Shown one piece after another: positions 33,275 through 46,773 of a stretch of DNA of 64,000 nt. Positions within the stretch are counted from its first letter, which is position 1, and each line of letters begins with the position of its first letter. The notes beneath the pieces were generated by a model that did no database searches, had not been told where the DNA came from, and saw only the letters and a program-made list of their open reading frames with translations. The stretch is from Chamaecrista fasciculata (lineage: Eukaryota > Streptophyta > Magnoliopsida > Fabales > Fabaceae). The DNA is taken from NCBI GenBank assembly GCA_003254925.1, contig QANZ01021509.1:276344-340343 (forward strand), given 5' to 3'. Made by a program: the position numbers and the translations under genes.

Positions 33275-35103
33275 AGTATAGATAGATAGATACGTATACA
33301 CAAAAAATAATTTTTATAAAATATTTAAGTTATACTGACTATGTTCCGGGCTAAGTTTACAAAGGATATTTTATATTTTTGTTATAAAGTTTTTTAATAA
33401 ATAAATATGTCAAAAAATTTGTACATGACGACTAATTATAATAAAAAAAATATCTTTTTCCATAACCAATTACAAAAAAAAGTAAAGAAACATTATGATT
33501 AGACAGTAGTGAGAGAATATTAAAAAAATATTTTTATGTAAAATTATTTAACTTGTTTATCCAAAAAAAATAAATTATCAAAGAAAGAGAGTGTATATAT
33601 AAAAAAAATATTAAAATTAAAATAATTTTATAAAGAAATTTATTTATATATTTTCTTTATATTAATTATTTGTATTGATCGATCTATCTCTATGATTTTA
33701 CATTAATTAATTACTTTATGCATGTATTGATAAAATAGAATTCTCTACCGCTAAAGTGTAGAGAAAAAGAAATAAGTTAGAGAAAAAAAGTGTAAGTGAG
33801 ATTTACTTTCTCTCTCTACACTTCACTTAAAGTGTATTATAGAATATTCAATTTGATGTATTGATCGGTGTGATTAGTAGAGAGAGGTGAAATTTTAACA
33901 ATATAATATATGTGTGTCCTGTGTGGGTCTATATATAAAATTGATTAAACATAATAAAAGAGGAGGTTGTACACTTGTACTTGTACCTGTGCATGCCGAT
34001 GATGGGCATGGTACTGAAAATGTACTAAATTATTGGACAACAACATCAAGAACTTGTTTCTTTCTTAAGCAGTGCGTTGGTGTAATTAGGTGGAACCTAC
34101 AAATCAACCAAGTAAAACGACAACAGGTATTTGTTGAAGTGGACAAAAATGTTATGTTATGTGGTTGACAAATGCAATTCCCTTTGTGATAGCTACACAA
34201 AATCTGACATTGCATTCAGATTCACACGTTGGTTTTAACTGATGATGTCTCTTTTGACCAAATCACTTGCTAGTTAAGCAAGTGATTAGTATTTACTACA
34301 TATAATTAGGCTCATGAACATGCATGTGGTTTAATTTCCCTTAATCCTATCAAGTTCAAAATATTGCCTATGAATGAAGCAACGGATTAAGGTCACATCC
34401 ATTATAAGAATGACAATGTACGAATCCGAATCTGAAGCCATCACCTAAATTTGGGTTTCTAGCTCTTGGTTCTAGATTGTTGCTTTGACTTGAATAAATT
34501 AAAATATGTTTAATTAGTTTCCAGACTACGATTCATGCATGTTTTATTATTTTTGAAGATGTAATTAATTTTCTGATTTAATGGCCAATATAGTAATGAT
34601 GATAATCGTCGCGACAAGTTAATTGATTAAACAAATGCAAAGCGCCACATGATCATTACTTCCACTAAACCCCTTACGCTGTTAGCCATATAATTTTGCA
34701 GATACAAAGTACCATGGAGGTCATGACTTATGAGGTAGCATAGCAGCATCATTACATTAATACCCCAACCTTTATTTTTTTTTTTGATAAGCTACCCCAA
34801 CCTTGTTTACCTTAGCTTCCACTTAACTTTCTTTCTAATTTAAAATTGTATTCATTTCAAATAAGATAAAATAAAATGAAGTCCCTAAAATAAGCGACGA
34901 CTGTGGCCATGAATCAATTAAATTAACTTTTCTTTTTTGGCCATATCAATTAAACTAACTAACTAACTAATTGGTTAGAGCAGTAAATAGTACTAAATTC
35001 TAAATATGTTGATTTTTATATACAGGACGTTAGATTTGGGACTTATTAATTGGAATAACAATTGGCTTATTAATTGGAATAATAAAATTATTCCTTACTA
35101 ATT
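33275..35103. other. AT-rich intergenic DNA
   Basis: Short open frames near 33914-34215 exist on both strands but look random. An inverted AGTGTAGAGA/TCTCTACACTT pair lies near 33757-33822. No gene is supported. Confidence 0.5.
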
Positions 35104-35247
35104 GGTATCTCTTATTCTTTGAAATTCTCAGAAGTCAATGCAAAAAATATATTGTTTCATTAAAAAAAAACAATGCGTTTTCAGCCAATTGGTATCAGTT
35201 TGTGAGTGGCCATCGACTTCAGAGAATTTCAAAGAATAAGAGATACC
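35104..35247. repeat. Near-perfect 37-bp inverted repeat (hairpin)
   Basis: The left arm 35104-35140 (starting GGTATCTCTTATTC) pairs with the right arm 35211-35247 (ending GAATAAGAGATACC) with two mismatches around a 70-base loop. Such a fold could be a small-RNA precursor or a transposon relic. Confidence 0.75.
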
Positions 35248-35820
35248 TTACCATCATCAATATTCAAATAGGATTTTTTTTTTTTGGCCTGAATATTCAA
35301 ATAGGATTTAAAAGATTTAAGTTGTTACCAAAAATAAAAAAGATTTAAGTAATTTATTCTTCATGCCCCAAAAGAAATAGATTTAAGTATGGGGATTCAG
35401 ATTGTGAATATAACTGAAAAGGTGTATCTGTAATGATAAAGGCGTGACACGTATGAGGTTTGTGGAATTGTGGGCTAATCCAACGCAACAACAAACAAAC
35501 ACGCTTCTCTATCAAGTGTCTCTTTCTTTATTCAGTTTTTTTTATTTTGCGCTGATTAATCATGAATAATTATTCCGTTTATGGTTTTATTTTAATCAAG
35601 TTACATGAATAAGAATAAATGCGGGAGTTTGAGTTCCTTACAAATCGGTTGCGTTGTTAAAAACAGAGACTCCGATAGCGCCGGATTAGGGTGAGCATCG
35701 CCACATATATGTAAAAGTCCTTGACTGTATTTGAATTTGTCTTTTGGGAATTTGTTTGGGATCGTAAAGAAAAAGAAAAAAGAATCAAGAACCACATTTG
35801 ATTCATACCTTTCTCTCCTT
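35248..35820. other. Region upstream of the SAUR leader exon
   Basis: No gene is seen. It probably contains the promoter of the following SAUR gene, though no clear TATA box was found. Confidence 0.4.
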
Positions 35821-36988
35821 GCAGCAGAGCTCGCTTCCTCTGCATCCATTGCTGAATCTGTATGGCGTTTCTTCCTCCTTCTCAATCCTAATGTCCTCTT
35901 CTCTTTCAGGTACCTATTCTTCTTTCTCTTTGGAATGCGAAATCGGTTGTCTGCATTGTCTTGTTTAATCGTTGTTGTTGTTCATTATATCTTTCATGTC
36001 TTGGGCCATTTGTGATCTATACGTGCTGTGGTTTATTATTATTATTATTTTCTTTCAAGATGTAAATTCTTTGCTAGTTTAGGGATCTACGGGAATCATT
36101 GATGGCTTACTATGCGAATTTCTTGTCCGGAGACGTAATTTGGACCAGGTGTTGTGAGTAGGTTTACTTTTCAAGATTCAAGATTAATTTTGCATGAAAG
36201 ATAAGTTGATCTTCTTAATTCAAGATTCATGAAAGATGAAACAGAGTTCAAGATCATAAGCTTAATTTTGCAAGATAAGATATTTTTTTCTCCAGATTTT
36301 ATGTGTGAAACACTATGATATGCCTCGGAACAGCTTCGTAGAACAATCTCTTTGAGAAACAGGAATTGGTGGGGAAAGGAGCAAGGAAAGCAAAAACCAA
36401 AATGAAATCAAACATGGTGATAGGGTATGAATGTATGATTTTAGGCCCATAAGAGTTGGATTTGTATTCAACCAGCTGACAATCATTGGCTTTCAAATAA
36501 GGTTGTTGTTGGGTTTACACTGAATATTTCCACTATTTTGTTCCGATGATAAAAAAACTGAATCAGAAAATGATATCTGCCAGGATAAATGTGGCTGTTC
36601 CTCAGCTCCTTATTTGGTACATTGCTTTTTATTTTTTTCTTCTTCTTCCTGTTGAGATGATCAACAGATAGTTCCCTTTTGGTTATGGGTGAATTCAGCA
36701 ATTCGTTCACTATTTTGTGCCAGGAATGATCTTAACAATTCAGCAACCAATTAATTTAGTTTTGGATATCATTAATTTGGCATTTGAGACCCACTTTATT
36801 ATTTATGCATCTAGGCAATGAAGGAAAGTGAAATTTTGTTCTGTAATTCTGACCTTTGCTTTTGGAAAACATAGATGGTCTAGTATGTATCTATCTATCT
36901 ATTTTTACAAGTGCAAGATCTGATAAAACTTTCTAGTCTAGATTTCTGACTTTGATCCTGTATCACTTTGAACTTTTTGCGGTTAGCA

Positions 36989-37721
36989 ATGGATGACAGT
37001 GGAGGGTCCAAACTGACTGGAATTAGGCAAATTGTGAGACTGAAGGAAATACTTCAGAAGTGGCAAGCTGTGACACTGGGCTCAAAAGTGGACTGTCAGC
37101 CTCCTCCTGAAATGAACCATAATGGAGGCATATCACCAATAATCAACAGAAGGCTAACCAATGTCATGTATTGTGACTCGGATGAAGATAGCTGCCAGAG
37201 CCCTGAGCCGCCACCAGATGTCCCCAAAGGCTATTTGGCAGTATACGTTGGGCCAGAACTTCGCAGGTTCATAATTCCCACCACTTACCTTAGTCACTCT
37301 CTATTCAAAGTGTTGCTGGAAAAGGCTGCAGAGGAATTTGGGTTTGAGCAAAGTGGCGGGCTCACTATCCCATGCGAGATTGAAACCTTTAAATACCTCC
37401 TAAACTGCATGGAGAACAATCTCAAAGATCAACATGATGAAAAACATGATGAAAGCTCATGTAAGTTCGTCAATTATCATTTCACATAACTTTGCTTCTC
37501 TTGTTCTGGTAACAACATGAGTTATTTGCGTAAAATGAAAAATTCAAATATTCTTTTTATCACTTTTCGAAATTAAAGGGAGTTTTTTGTACAGTAATTA
37601 AAGTTTAGGAGAGTCTTTTGTATTTTAGCCTTAACAAAATTAGTGGAATACCCGTTTGACTAAGCTTTTTGTACTTTCTGATGAAATTGCAGCCGGGGAT
37701 GCAGGAACTGTTGAAGAGTAA
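36989..37721 (+). CDS. SAUR-family auxin-responsive protein
   Basis: The coding exons 36989-37460 and 37693-37721 join in frame to 166 aa. The ATG follows an acceptor-like TTAG at 36983-36986. A leader exon ending CTTTCAG at 35909 suggests a 5' UTR intron of about 1.08 kb. The N-terminal part is basic (IRQIVRLKEILQKWQ), the middle is acidic and Pro-rich, and the SAUR domain (about residues 80-145) has VPKGYLAVYVG, RRFIIPTTYLSH, LLEKAAEEFGF and LTIPCE. SAURs inhibit PP2C.D phosphatases and so activate plasma-membrane H+-ATPases. Most SAURs are intronless, so the small terminal coding exon (ending GDAGTVEE) and the leader intron are less usual. The exact SAUR subgroup is not assigned. Confidence 0.9.
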
Positions 37722-37749
37722 ATAACTGCTCTGATCCACTGTAGAGGTC

Positions 37750-39844
37750 CTCATCACATGGCTGGTTTCACATGTAAAGAAAGAAAATTCTCCTTGCTTC
37801 CTTAATTTTGTTTTAATTTCTGATGCGGAGAATTATAGAATGTTTTAGTTAGAAAATTTTCATACGTGTGTTGGCAAACAATTTGATGGTAGAACCTTAA
37901 TGTTTAAACTTGTTTGTGTTCTCTCTTGTGGTGTTTGACTTGCATTTTGTGTTCAAAGTAAAATCTGTTTAGTTTGTTCTAAATGGCACAGCTTTGAATT
38001 TTTTACAAGCCATTCATTCGCCACTATCTGCCTCCAATCCATCATGCTGGTGGTGTGATAATCAAGCGAATCCTCTGTGAGCTGTCTCTGTTCCATTCAG
38101 ATCATATGCCTTACTTAATTCCTTAATGAACATAATTAATTTGATGCCTTCTAAAATCTTGCATCCATTTTTCTCTCCCTCATCTGTGCACATGATCCAG
38201 AGCTTACATCATGATCTCTAAAGATTTTCTTTCATAAGATCTGATTTTTATGCTTTTTTTTTTCATTCTTGGCCAATTTTTTTAATTAATGAAAGTCCTT
38301 TGACTGTACTCTCCTTCACTCCACCACCCGATCCTTTCCAATAATAATAATTGAAGTTGAAGGCGGTTGTAATCTTCAATTTATTTTTTATTTAAAAATT
38401 ATCAAGTTTATTCAATTTCTTAATTTATAAGTTATTTGATTAGCTTTTGAGTTGGAGCTTGATTACTGTATAATAATTGAAGAGGTATTGTTCTTCAACG
38501 CCTTGTACCCCCCTCCCAATCAATGATCAAACTCGATTTTTATTTTAAAAAGTCATTATATTATGAATTCTAATGCAACATAAAATCTTATTTATAAGAT
38601 ACTAAATTATTCAATTTACAGTGATACATTGTTGGTGTTGTTGAGTTTATGATTATGATGTTATTTATTTATATTTATAAAATTGATTTGAATTTTTAGT
38701 GAATATTAATTAATAAAGTTACAAAAAAAATGTTTTGTAGGGGTTATGATCCGCATTCATAAAATCATGCTATTTCAAATTAAAAGTTGAAAGTAGCCTC
38801 TCTTTATCTCATTTCACTATTTTGAGCTTTTAAGATGACAGGTGCACCCTTATATTGGATTTAGTTTACTGTCCACCCAATAATTATGTAGAATAAATGT
38901 TTTATCACATACAATATTTTATTATGGTAATTAAAATTATGCAAACAATTGTGCTCATTTAGAACAAACTAAGCCTCAAAACGAAAAATGAAATATCTAG
39001 AACTGAAGTTTTTTATGCTCATAATTGTGCAAACAAAATAACAAAGCCCATAGGACAACCTTTTGGAAATAAAGCAAAGCCTGAAAACGAAACAGAAACA
39101 AAAGACCATAAAACGAAATTACGAAAGGCCACCATTAGGGAATAGATCTTGACTCCTTAAAAGGGTTGCGACTTGCGAGCACGCAGCGAAACCAAGCAAG
39201 ACGACCTTGTAAAGTAGCCGACTGCAACATCTACCAAGAGATCCATGGATTTTTTTTTTTTGATAAATGAGATCCATGGATTTAAACTAGCAGTGGCAGA
39301 CTCCTTCACACATCTCAAAATCTCCATGACGAAAAAATAATCAAATTATTTTGCTACTATCAACAACATGTTCCATACATATTCCGTACCGTTGAATTAG
39401 ACACGATGCTTCAAAAATTTAACTATAAATCAATATAGAGTACTTTACAAGTTCGTTATATTTTAAGAAAATACTTTAAAACAACTTACGAGTCATCTTA
39501 TGATTGAGACATATAATAATACATGTGTTAAAAAAAAATATCTTATATAAATATCGTTACTAACAAGATATATATTATGCGTTTATTATTTATTATCCAT
39601 TTCAGATATTTTTGAAATACCCAAGAGATGTAAATATAAATTAAAGGAAGAGAAATAATGGGTACAATTAAAATTTAAAAGTGATGGGCGGATGGCGATG
39701 GTGTGGTGGGGAACAAGATAGGAAATGAGTTTGTTATAAATGGGCAAGTTTGACTGTTTGAGGTATTGCCTTTTGTTGAGAACTTGAGACATGAGAATGG
39801 GGTAGTAAGGAATTTGACTCCGTACTCATCTTTTACAATATATA
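37750..39844. other. 3' flank of SAUR and intergenic DNA
   Basis: AT-rich DNA with no recognised gene. A short direct repeat GAGATCCATGGATTT occurs near 39238 and 39270. Confidence 0.5.
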
Positions 39845-40236
39845 CTAGGGGTTTGGCGTGCCCTAACGGGCACGCCAATATGCATGTAACATTTGAATTG
39901 ATTTAAAGTTGAAGATTATATTAAATTTTTATATTGATAAAAGAGTAAGTTTGGGACCAATTTGAGAAATTATACAAATATATAAGACTCATCTAAAATA
40001 AATAAAATATTTAGGACCAATTTGAAATTACCTCATATGGGAGAGTGAGTGGAGAGAGAGAGTGGTGACATTTTTTAATTTTTAATTATTTTTTGCATTT
40101 TTTTAATTCATTTATTTTTTTAAAGAAGTGGGGGAGTGAGTGGGGAGAGAGAGTGATGATTTTTTTTCTTTTTTAATTTTTTAAATCACTATTTTTGACC
40201 AACCATAAGGGGTGGAGCCATATAATATAGTATAGA
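39845..40236 (-). mobile_element. Helitron, copy D (long subfamily)
   Basis: The plus strand begins CTAGGGGTTTGGCGTGCCC with a perfect hairpin (GGCGTGCCC, TAAC, GGGCACGCC) and ends GGGGTGGAGCCATATAATATAG in front of a TA repeat. Two internal modules with GGGAGAGTGAGTGG/GAGAGAGAGTG are duplicated within the element. Confidence 0.82.
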
Positions 40237-40352
40237 TATATATATATATATATATATTTAGGAAAAGTTGATCATTTAATTCTTGAGATATAGATATTTT
40301 GTTACTTATTGTAAGTAAGTACTGGCAGCAGAGAAAGATGGAGAAAATATAC

Positions 40353-40722
40353 TGATAGAGTAAGGCCCAAAAGGCCCATTACTCAGTTACTCCAGAAGAC
40401 CGGAAGTAGAGGCTCCATACACGGACTAGCCGGATAGCCTTTAGGAGGGGGACCACAGGTGTAGTGGAAACACACGAACCCGACAGCCCCAGGCCTACGT
40501 AACCAACCTACTGGAGATAGTGGCCTAGGCAGGACGTTCCCCTCTTCAACCTTATAAATAGGAGATCCGCAAGGTAAGAGAGATATGATGTTTTAATATA
40601 ACTGTTACTCTGTCCAAATACTGACTTGAGCGTCGGAGGCTCTTCTAGGGACTAAAACCCCAATCTGAGTTATCTGTGTAGGAATTCAAGGGAGATCAGC
40701 AGGAGCAGGCAGGATATCACCA
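40353..40722 (+). mobile_element. Solo LTR, copy 2 (probable Ty3/gypsy type)
   Basis: It begins TGATAGAG and ends ATATCACCA, flanked by TATAC and TATAG (four of five bases equal). CTTATAAATAGG is the probable TATA box, and ACTGACTTGAGCGTCGGAGG lies downstream. Blocks GACCACAGGT, TGGCCTAGG and GGGACTAAAACC match the solo LTR at 8588-9022. No internal region is adjacent. Confidence 0.72.
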
Positions 40723-40853
40723 TATAGATAGAAAAGTAAAAAGATATTTTTTTAAAAGATAAAAGTAGCTAGTTTGATGTGAAATGGATCATTCTATACT
40801 TCATTATTTGAACTGTTATACATTAAAGTGTAGTGCTATAAAATGTTAGAGTG

Positions 40854-40981
40854 CTTAAGCTAACTAATTTGCAGTCATTAGATTTGTCTTTTTTATCTTG
40901 AAATTTATGTAATGATTATTATTGCACAAATCTCAAGATAAAAAAAGATAAATCTAATGGCTACAAATTAGTTAGCTTAAG
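40854..40981. repeat. Hairpin MITE
   Basis: CTTAAGCTAACTAATTTG at the left pairs with its near-inverse CAAATTAGTTAGCTTAAG at the right, and the match continues inward through ATTAGATTTGTCTTTTTTATCTTGA with few mismatches. The stem is about 55 bp. Superfamily unknown. Confidence 0.7.
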
Positions 40982-41079
40982 TTATAGAATTTTTTTTATA
41001 GAATTTCCTTACATTAAATACTTATCTAGCTCCCAAAAATTATATTGACTTAATAACTTTTTTAATTGGAATTAATAAA

Positions 41080-41420
41080 AACAGGTAAGATGTCATGGGA
41101 CGAAGCCATCCCAAATCTCACATGATCAGAAGGCTCATTCCGCCATGTTATCCTTCTAAACTGGATCAACCTCTTTAATTTGTCGTCACAATAGTTAAAG
41201 TAAGAATCGCGCAGTCCTCTAACGAATAAAATAAAGTAGAAAAACATCATATGAAGACTCTATAAATAAGAGGTCTCTCTAGGTAAGTCACATTGATTTT
41301 CCACTTACTATTACTCTACCGATTTTTTAACTTATTTGGGAACCCAACTCCCCACTTGTGTGCAGGACCAGGAGATATATCTATGCAGAGGCAACAAGTT
41401 TGTGGATCATAATCTCTAAT
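41080..41420 (+). mobile_element. Degraded LTR-like fragment upstream of the GST gene
   Basis: ACTCTATAAATAAGAGG, TCTCTCTAGGTAAG and CCCCACTTGTGTGCAGGACC occur in the order seen in gypsy LTRs. Ends and target duplication are not recognisable. It is weaker than copies 1 and 2. Confidence 0.4.
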
Positions 41421-41634
41421 TCATAAACATAAGCGTGGCGAAACGATAACGTGGTCCCGAACTCCCGATATACCCACAACCACACAAAATAAAAAAAGGT
41501 GCGTATTGTCCCGATATATCCACACAAAATAAAATATCCCATTTGTCGTGATGTCAATCTTATTTGTATATATATATATTATACACACTTCACTAATCAG
41601 TGTTAGTGTGATAAGAAATTAATCAAGAAATTAA

Positions 41635-43369
<1,735 letters not shown>

Positions 43370-43970
43370 ACACTCTACTCTTCAATACCGCTTTCTTCTA
43401 TTAATTAATCATATCCACAAGGACAAACATAAAGTCATGAAATAATTAAGGATTTCATTTAGTGTCTTTCTTAATTAGTGCTGTACCACCGGATTATATA
43501 TATGCATATGGGTGTGTAAAAATAAAGAATTCTCATTTATGAGATTTCATGTTAAATGTACATAAGTGCCTTTTGTAATGTAATTTATTGAATGATGATG
43601 AACTAGCTAGGCAAGAAACTATAACACAATGAAGCACAACTTTTAATCTCCAAAATTAACCAAGTCAAGCATGCACTTTCTTCATGTGATGAGGAAGATA
43701 TATACTTTAATGAATAATTGGATCAACTCTAGCTAGCCTGTTGGGCCAAGCTATAAACTTGGGATACCGGGACTCTGTTTGAGGTTGACATATACAAGTC
43801 TTGTAAGTGGGCTTTAATCCAAAAACAATATTTGATAAATCTACACAGCCGAGTTTGACGTATATAATTATATATCATTAAAGCTGCAATTTAAAACATT
43901 AACTAAAGTTTTTGATAAATAAATTGAGTTTTAGAAAAGAAACTAATTCACCTCTTAATTAGATATATAC

Positions 43971-44700
43971 ATAGTTGTCAAATCGGGATTCGAATCGTAA
44001 GATTCAGGAACTTACTGAATAATAGTGTGAAGTATGTTATATCAATGACAAAAAACTATAGTTCCACATAAAGTCATAAATGACAAATCATAATAAAAAA
44101 GAACTCAAAAGTCATAGTTCATAACTCATGATTAGCAAAACAAAGCTAAAATTAATTATCTCCCAGTCCTAATCATTTAGATTAAGATCACTACTATCAT
44201 TAGCATCATTATTGTCTTCATCTAACATGACATCTTTTGGTATAAACTAATTTGCTTCCTTTTATGTTGCATACTCTGTTTTTTGAAATTGTCTTTTCCT
44301 TATCTCTAATGTTTTTTTTTATATAATTATAGTTGTTAGCATGATTCTAGGGATTATAGGAATAAATATACATATTTGTTTTAGCTAATTGTAGATTTGT
44401 AGATGATTTATCTAGCTTAATTATAAGAATTATTGTCTAGCATAATTGTAGATGATTTGTCTAACTTAATTATAGGAATTATTGTCTCAAGCACATACTC
44501 AATCAATTTTTTTCTTCAAATCTGTTTTTTCATTAATCGCCGGGATCCTGAATCGAACAATTCACGGCACGAATCGTACGATTCTAGTAATTCCAATTAG
44601 AATCGTACCGGTTCAGGACATGAGACGATTCGACCAAAAATACGTATTATTTTGACGTCAAATCAAATCGAATCATGAATCGTAGAATTCTAACAACTAT
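43971..44700. mobile_element. TIR element with 'GAATCGTA' subterminal repeats
   Basis: The left end ATAGTTGTCAAAT with GATTCGAATCGTAAGATTC is mirrored at the right by ATGAATCGTAGAATTCTAA and CAACTAT. Extra CGATTC/GAATCG motifs are clustered in the last 170 bp. It is about 730 bp with no ORF. It may be a hAT- or CACTA-like relic. The target duplication is unclear. Confidence 0.6.
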
Positions 44701-45631
44701 AGATATTCCATTCGAGAGTTTAATATGATATGGCCTTTCCCTCATATATGGATGCTGGCTGGCCTCACCCTAATTTAGTTGTCACAATGATCAAAGATCG
44801 ATATGTTGATGAATTGTTCGATACACTTTCCTTTTATGATTACCCGAAATTAAGCATCGGACAAGAAATCAGTGTCAAACCATAATAATAATAATAATAA
44901 TTACTCACCACTCCACTCCTCATTCATTCACATGAGTGATCCAGATTTCAGAACTCAAAACTCATCATGACTGAGGAGTGAGGACCCAATGACAACATCA
45001 GAATTACTGTTATGTATCTATAAATGTATATATAAACTTAGTTAGTTTTTATTTATATATTAATGAATCGCGTTAATTAACTGGTTGAAAATTGAAATAG
45101 CATTGGCAGCATGCAGCACGCGCGTGTGGGTTGCAGTTGGGTGAGTACATTGAAATTGAATGTATGTATGTACATAAAGTGAGTCAAACTCAAAATAAAC
45201 ATGGTCCCTCTCTCTCTCTCTCTGCAATTCACGTGGTTCTTTCTTGCTCATATCGCATCGTGAATCGTCCTCTTGGTTATGCATATATATATATATATAT
45301 AGTACTTTTTGCAAGGGGAATGAATTGCATTAATGCAGATCTCGCTTTTGGATTATGAGAATGTCCTCTTTCTTCAAACTTCACACACCACCACCACATG
45401 CCATTGTCCTTTTTGTTTCATCTCTTTTTGGACTTTCTCGCCTACAATGTTTTATAATAATTAATAAGATTCTCTTGTTTCTTCAAACCAACCAATCATG
45501 CATCTTAATTATATACATATTCTTCCTATATATGTAGATCTTTAATTCTATTGTTTTATTTTAGTTTCTCTCCGATCTCTCTTTGCTTCGAATACCTCAT
45601 TTGTACATATATACTACTGTATGCTGTATAC
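44701..45631. other. Intergenic DNA
   Basis: Contains an ATA/ATT run (44883-44900), a CT run (45210-45223) and a TA run (45284-45301). No gene is supported. Confidence 0.5.
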
Positions 45632-45888
45632 ACACCAATTGTTAATTTTGTTTTTAATGTTTCATATTTTAGTCAATTTTATCTTTTGCTCTTACTTTAG
45701 TCAAATATTAATGACAACATTTACGTGGCTAATTATATGTAATGTAAAATCGATAAAAAAAAAAACTCAAATCCTAACTCAAATTTAAAAATAGGATGCA
45801 GTCTGTCATTAATTTATTAAAATAAGTTAATCAAAGGATAAAATTGACCAAAATGAAAAACACTAAGGACGAAATTGACGGTTGGTGT
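45632..45888. repeat. Short inverted-repeat MITE
   Basis: ACACCAATTGTTAATTTTG at the left mirrors GAAATTGACGGTTGGTGT at the right, and the match continues through TAGTCAATTTTATCTTTTG. It is AT-rich with no ORF. Confidence 0.65.
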
Positions 45889-46305
45889 AAAATTTGGGGA
45901 CGAAATTAATGTTTTTGCCTATATATATATATATTGTTTTGAACTTTATTATGAAATACAAGTATATATATATGATAATAATAAATACTCTACGATCCCT
46001 ATAGAGAGAGTATATATTGAACGTCACAATGCAAATTATTAGAGGTGGTTGGTTCCAGTTAAATTTGTTGCGTTGTGGCGAGGACTCATTTGGTTCCATC
46101 ATTCGCCTAGCGAGAGAACGATCAGTTATAGTGCATAATAGCTCCAAACTTTCAATAATTCATCATTCCCACCCTATCGTCTATCATCATCATCATCATA
46201 TATATTAATGCAAAGTTTTTTCTTGTTTAATTTGACTGTGGTGATATGGTGTCATGAAGAGGTTGATTCTGCAGTGGGAAGGCAAGGAGCGAATGATGGA
46301 AGCAG

Positions 46306-46338
<33 letters not shown>

Positions 46339-46597
46339 GAAATCCAAACGGTGATGAACAATATATAATTATAGTGTGGAGGAGAAGATCGAATTGTAGA
46401 AGAGCGGGATGTGTGTTACATTTGGTTGGAATTGCAATATTTGCAAAGTCTGTGAATTAGCTGTATATGTGTACGTGATCGGCTAATTGACCTGGCATTA
46501 ATGCTCTCAAAATCTGTTTGCAATCACTTCAGAATAATATCATTATTATCTCTTTGATCAAAAAACAAGGTTTTATATATATATATATATATATATA

Positions 46598-46773
46598 CTA
46601 AAGGCTTTGCGTGCCCTAACGGACACGCAAATATGTATGTAAAATAAATTATGGACTAAATCGTTAACACCGTAAAAAAGAAGGGATCAAATAATAATTT
46701 TCCTCTTATTATTAATTTTGTACTATAGTTTTAAGATGTGGACCAGAAAAGGGTGGAGCCATATAATATAAGA
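46598..46773 (-). mobile_element. Helitron, copy E
   Basis: The plus strand begins CTAAAGGCTTTGCGTGCCC (terminus CTAA, still CTRR) with hairpin GCGTGCCCTAACGGACACGC directly after a TA repeat, and ends GGGTGGAGCCATATAATATAAGA. The body matches copies A, B and F. Confidence 0.85.

Noticed and set aside
33914..34215. Overlapping small frames on both strands
   Set aside because: Random-looking composition, no homologous features and no promoter or exon context.
39845..40236. Hairpin GGCGTGCCC-TAAC-GGGCACGCC as a transcription terminator
   Set aside because: The same hairpin recurs with conserved ends in seven dispersed copies, so it is the Helitron 3' structure.
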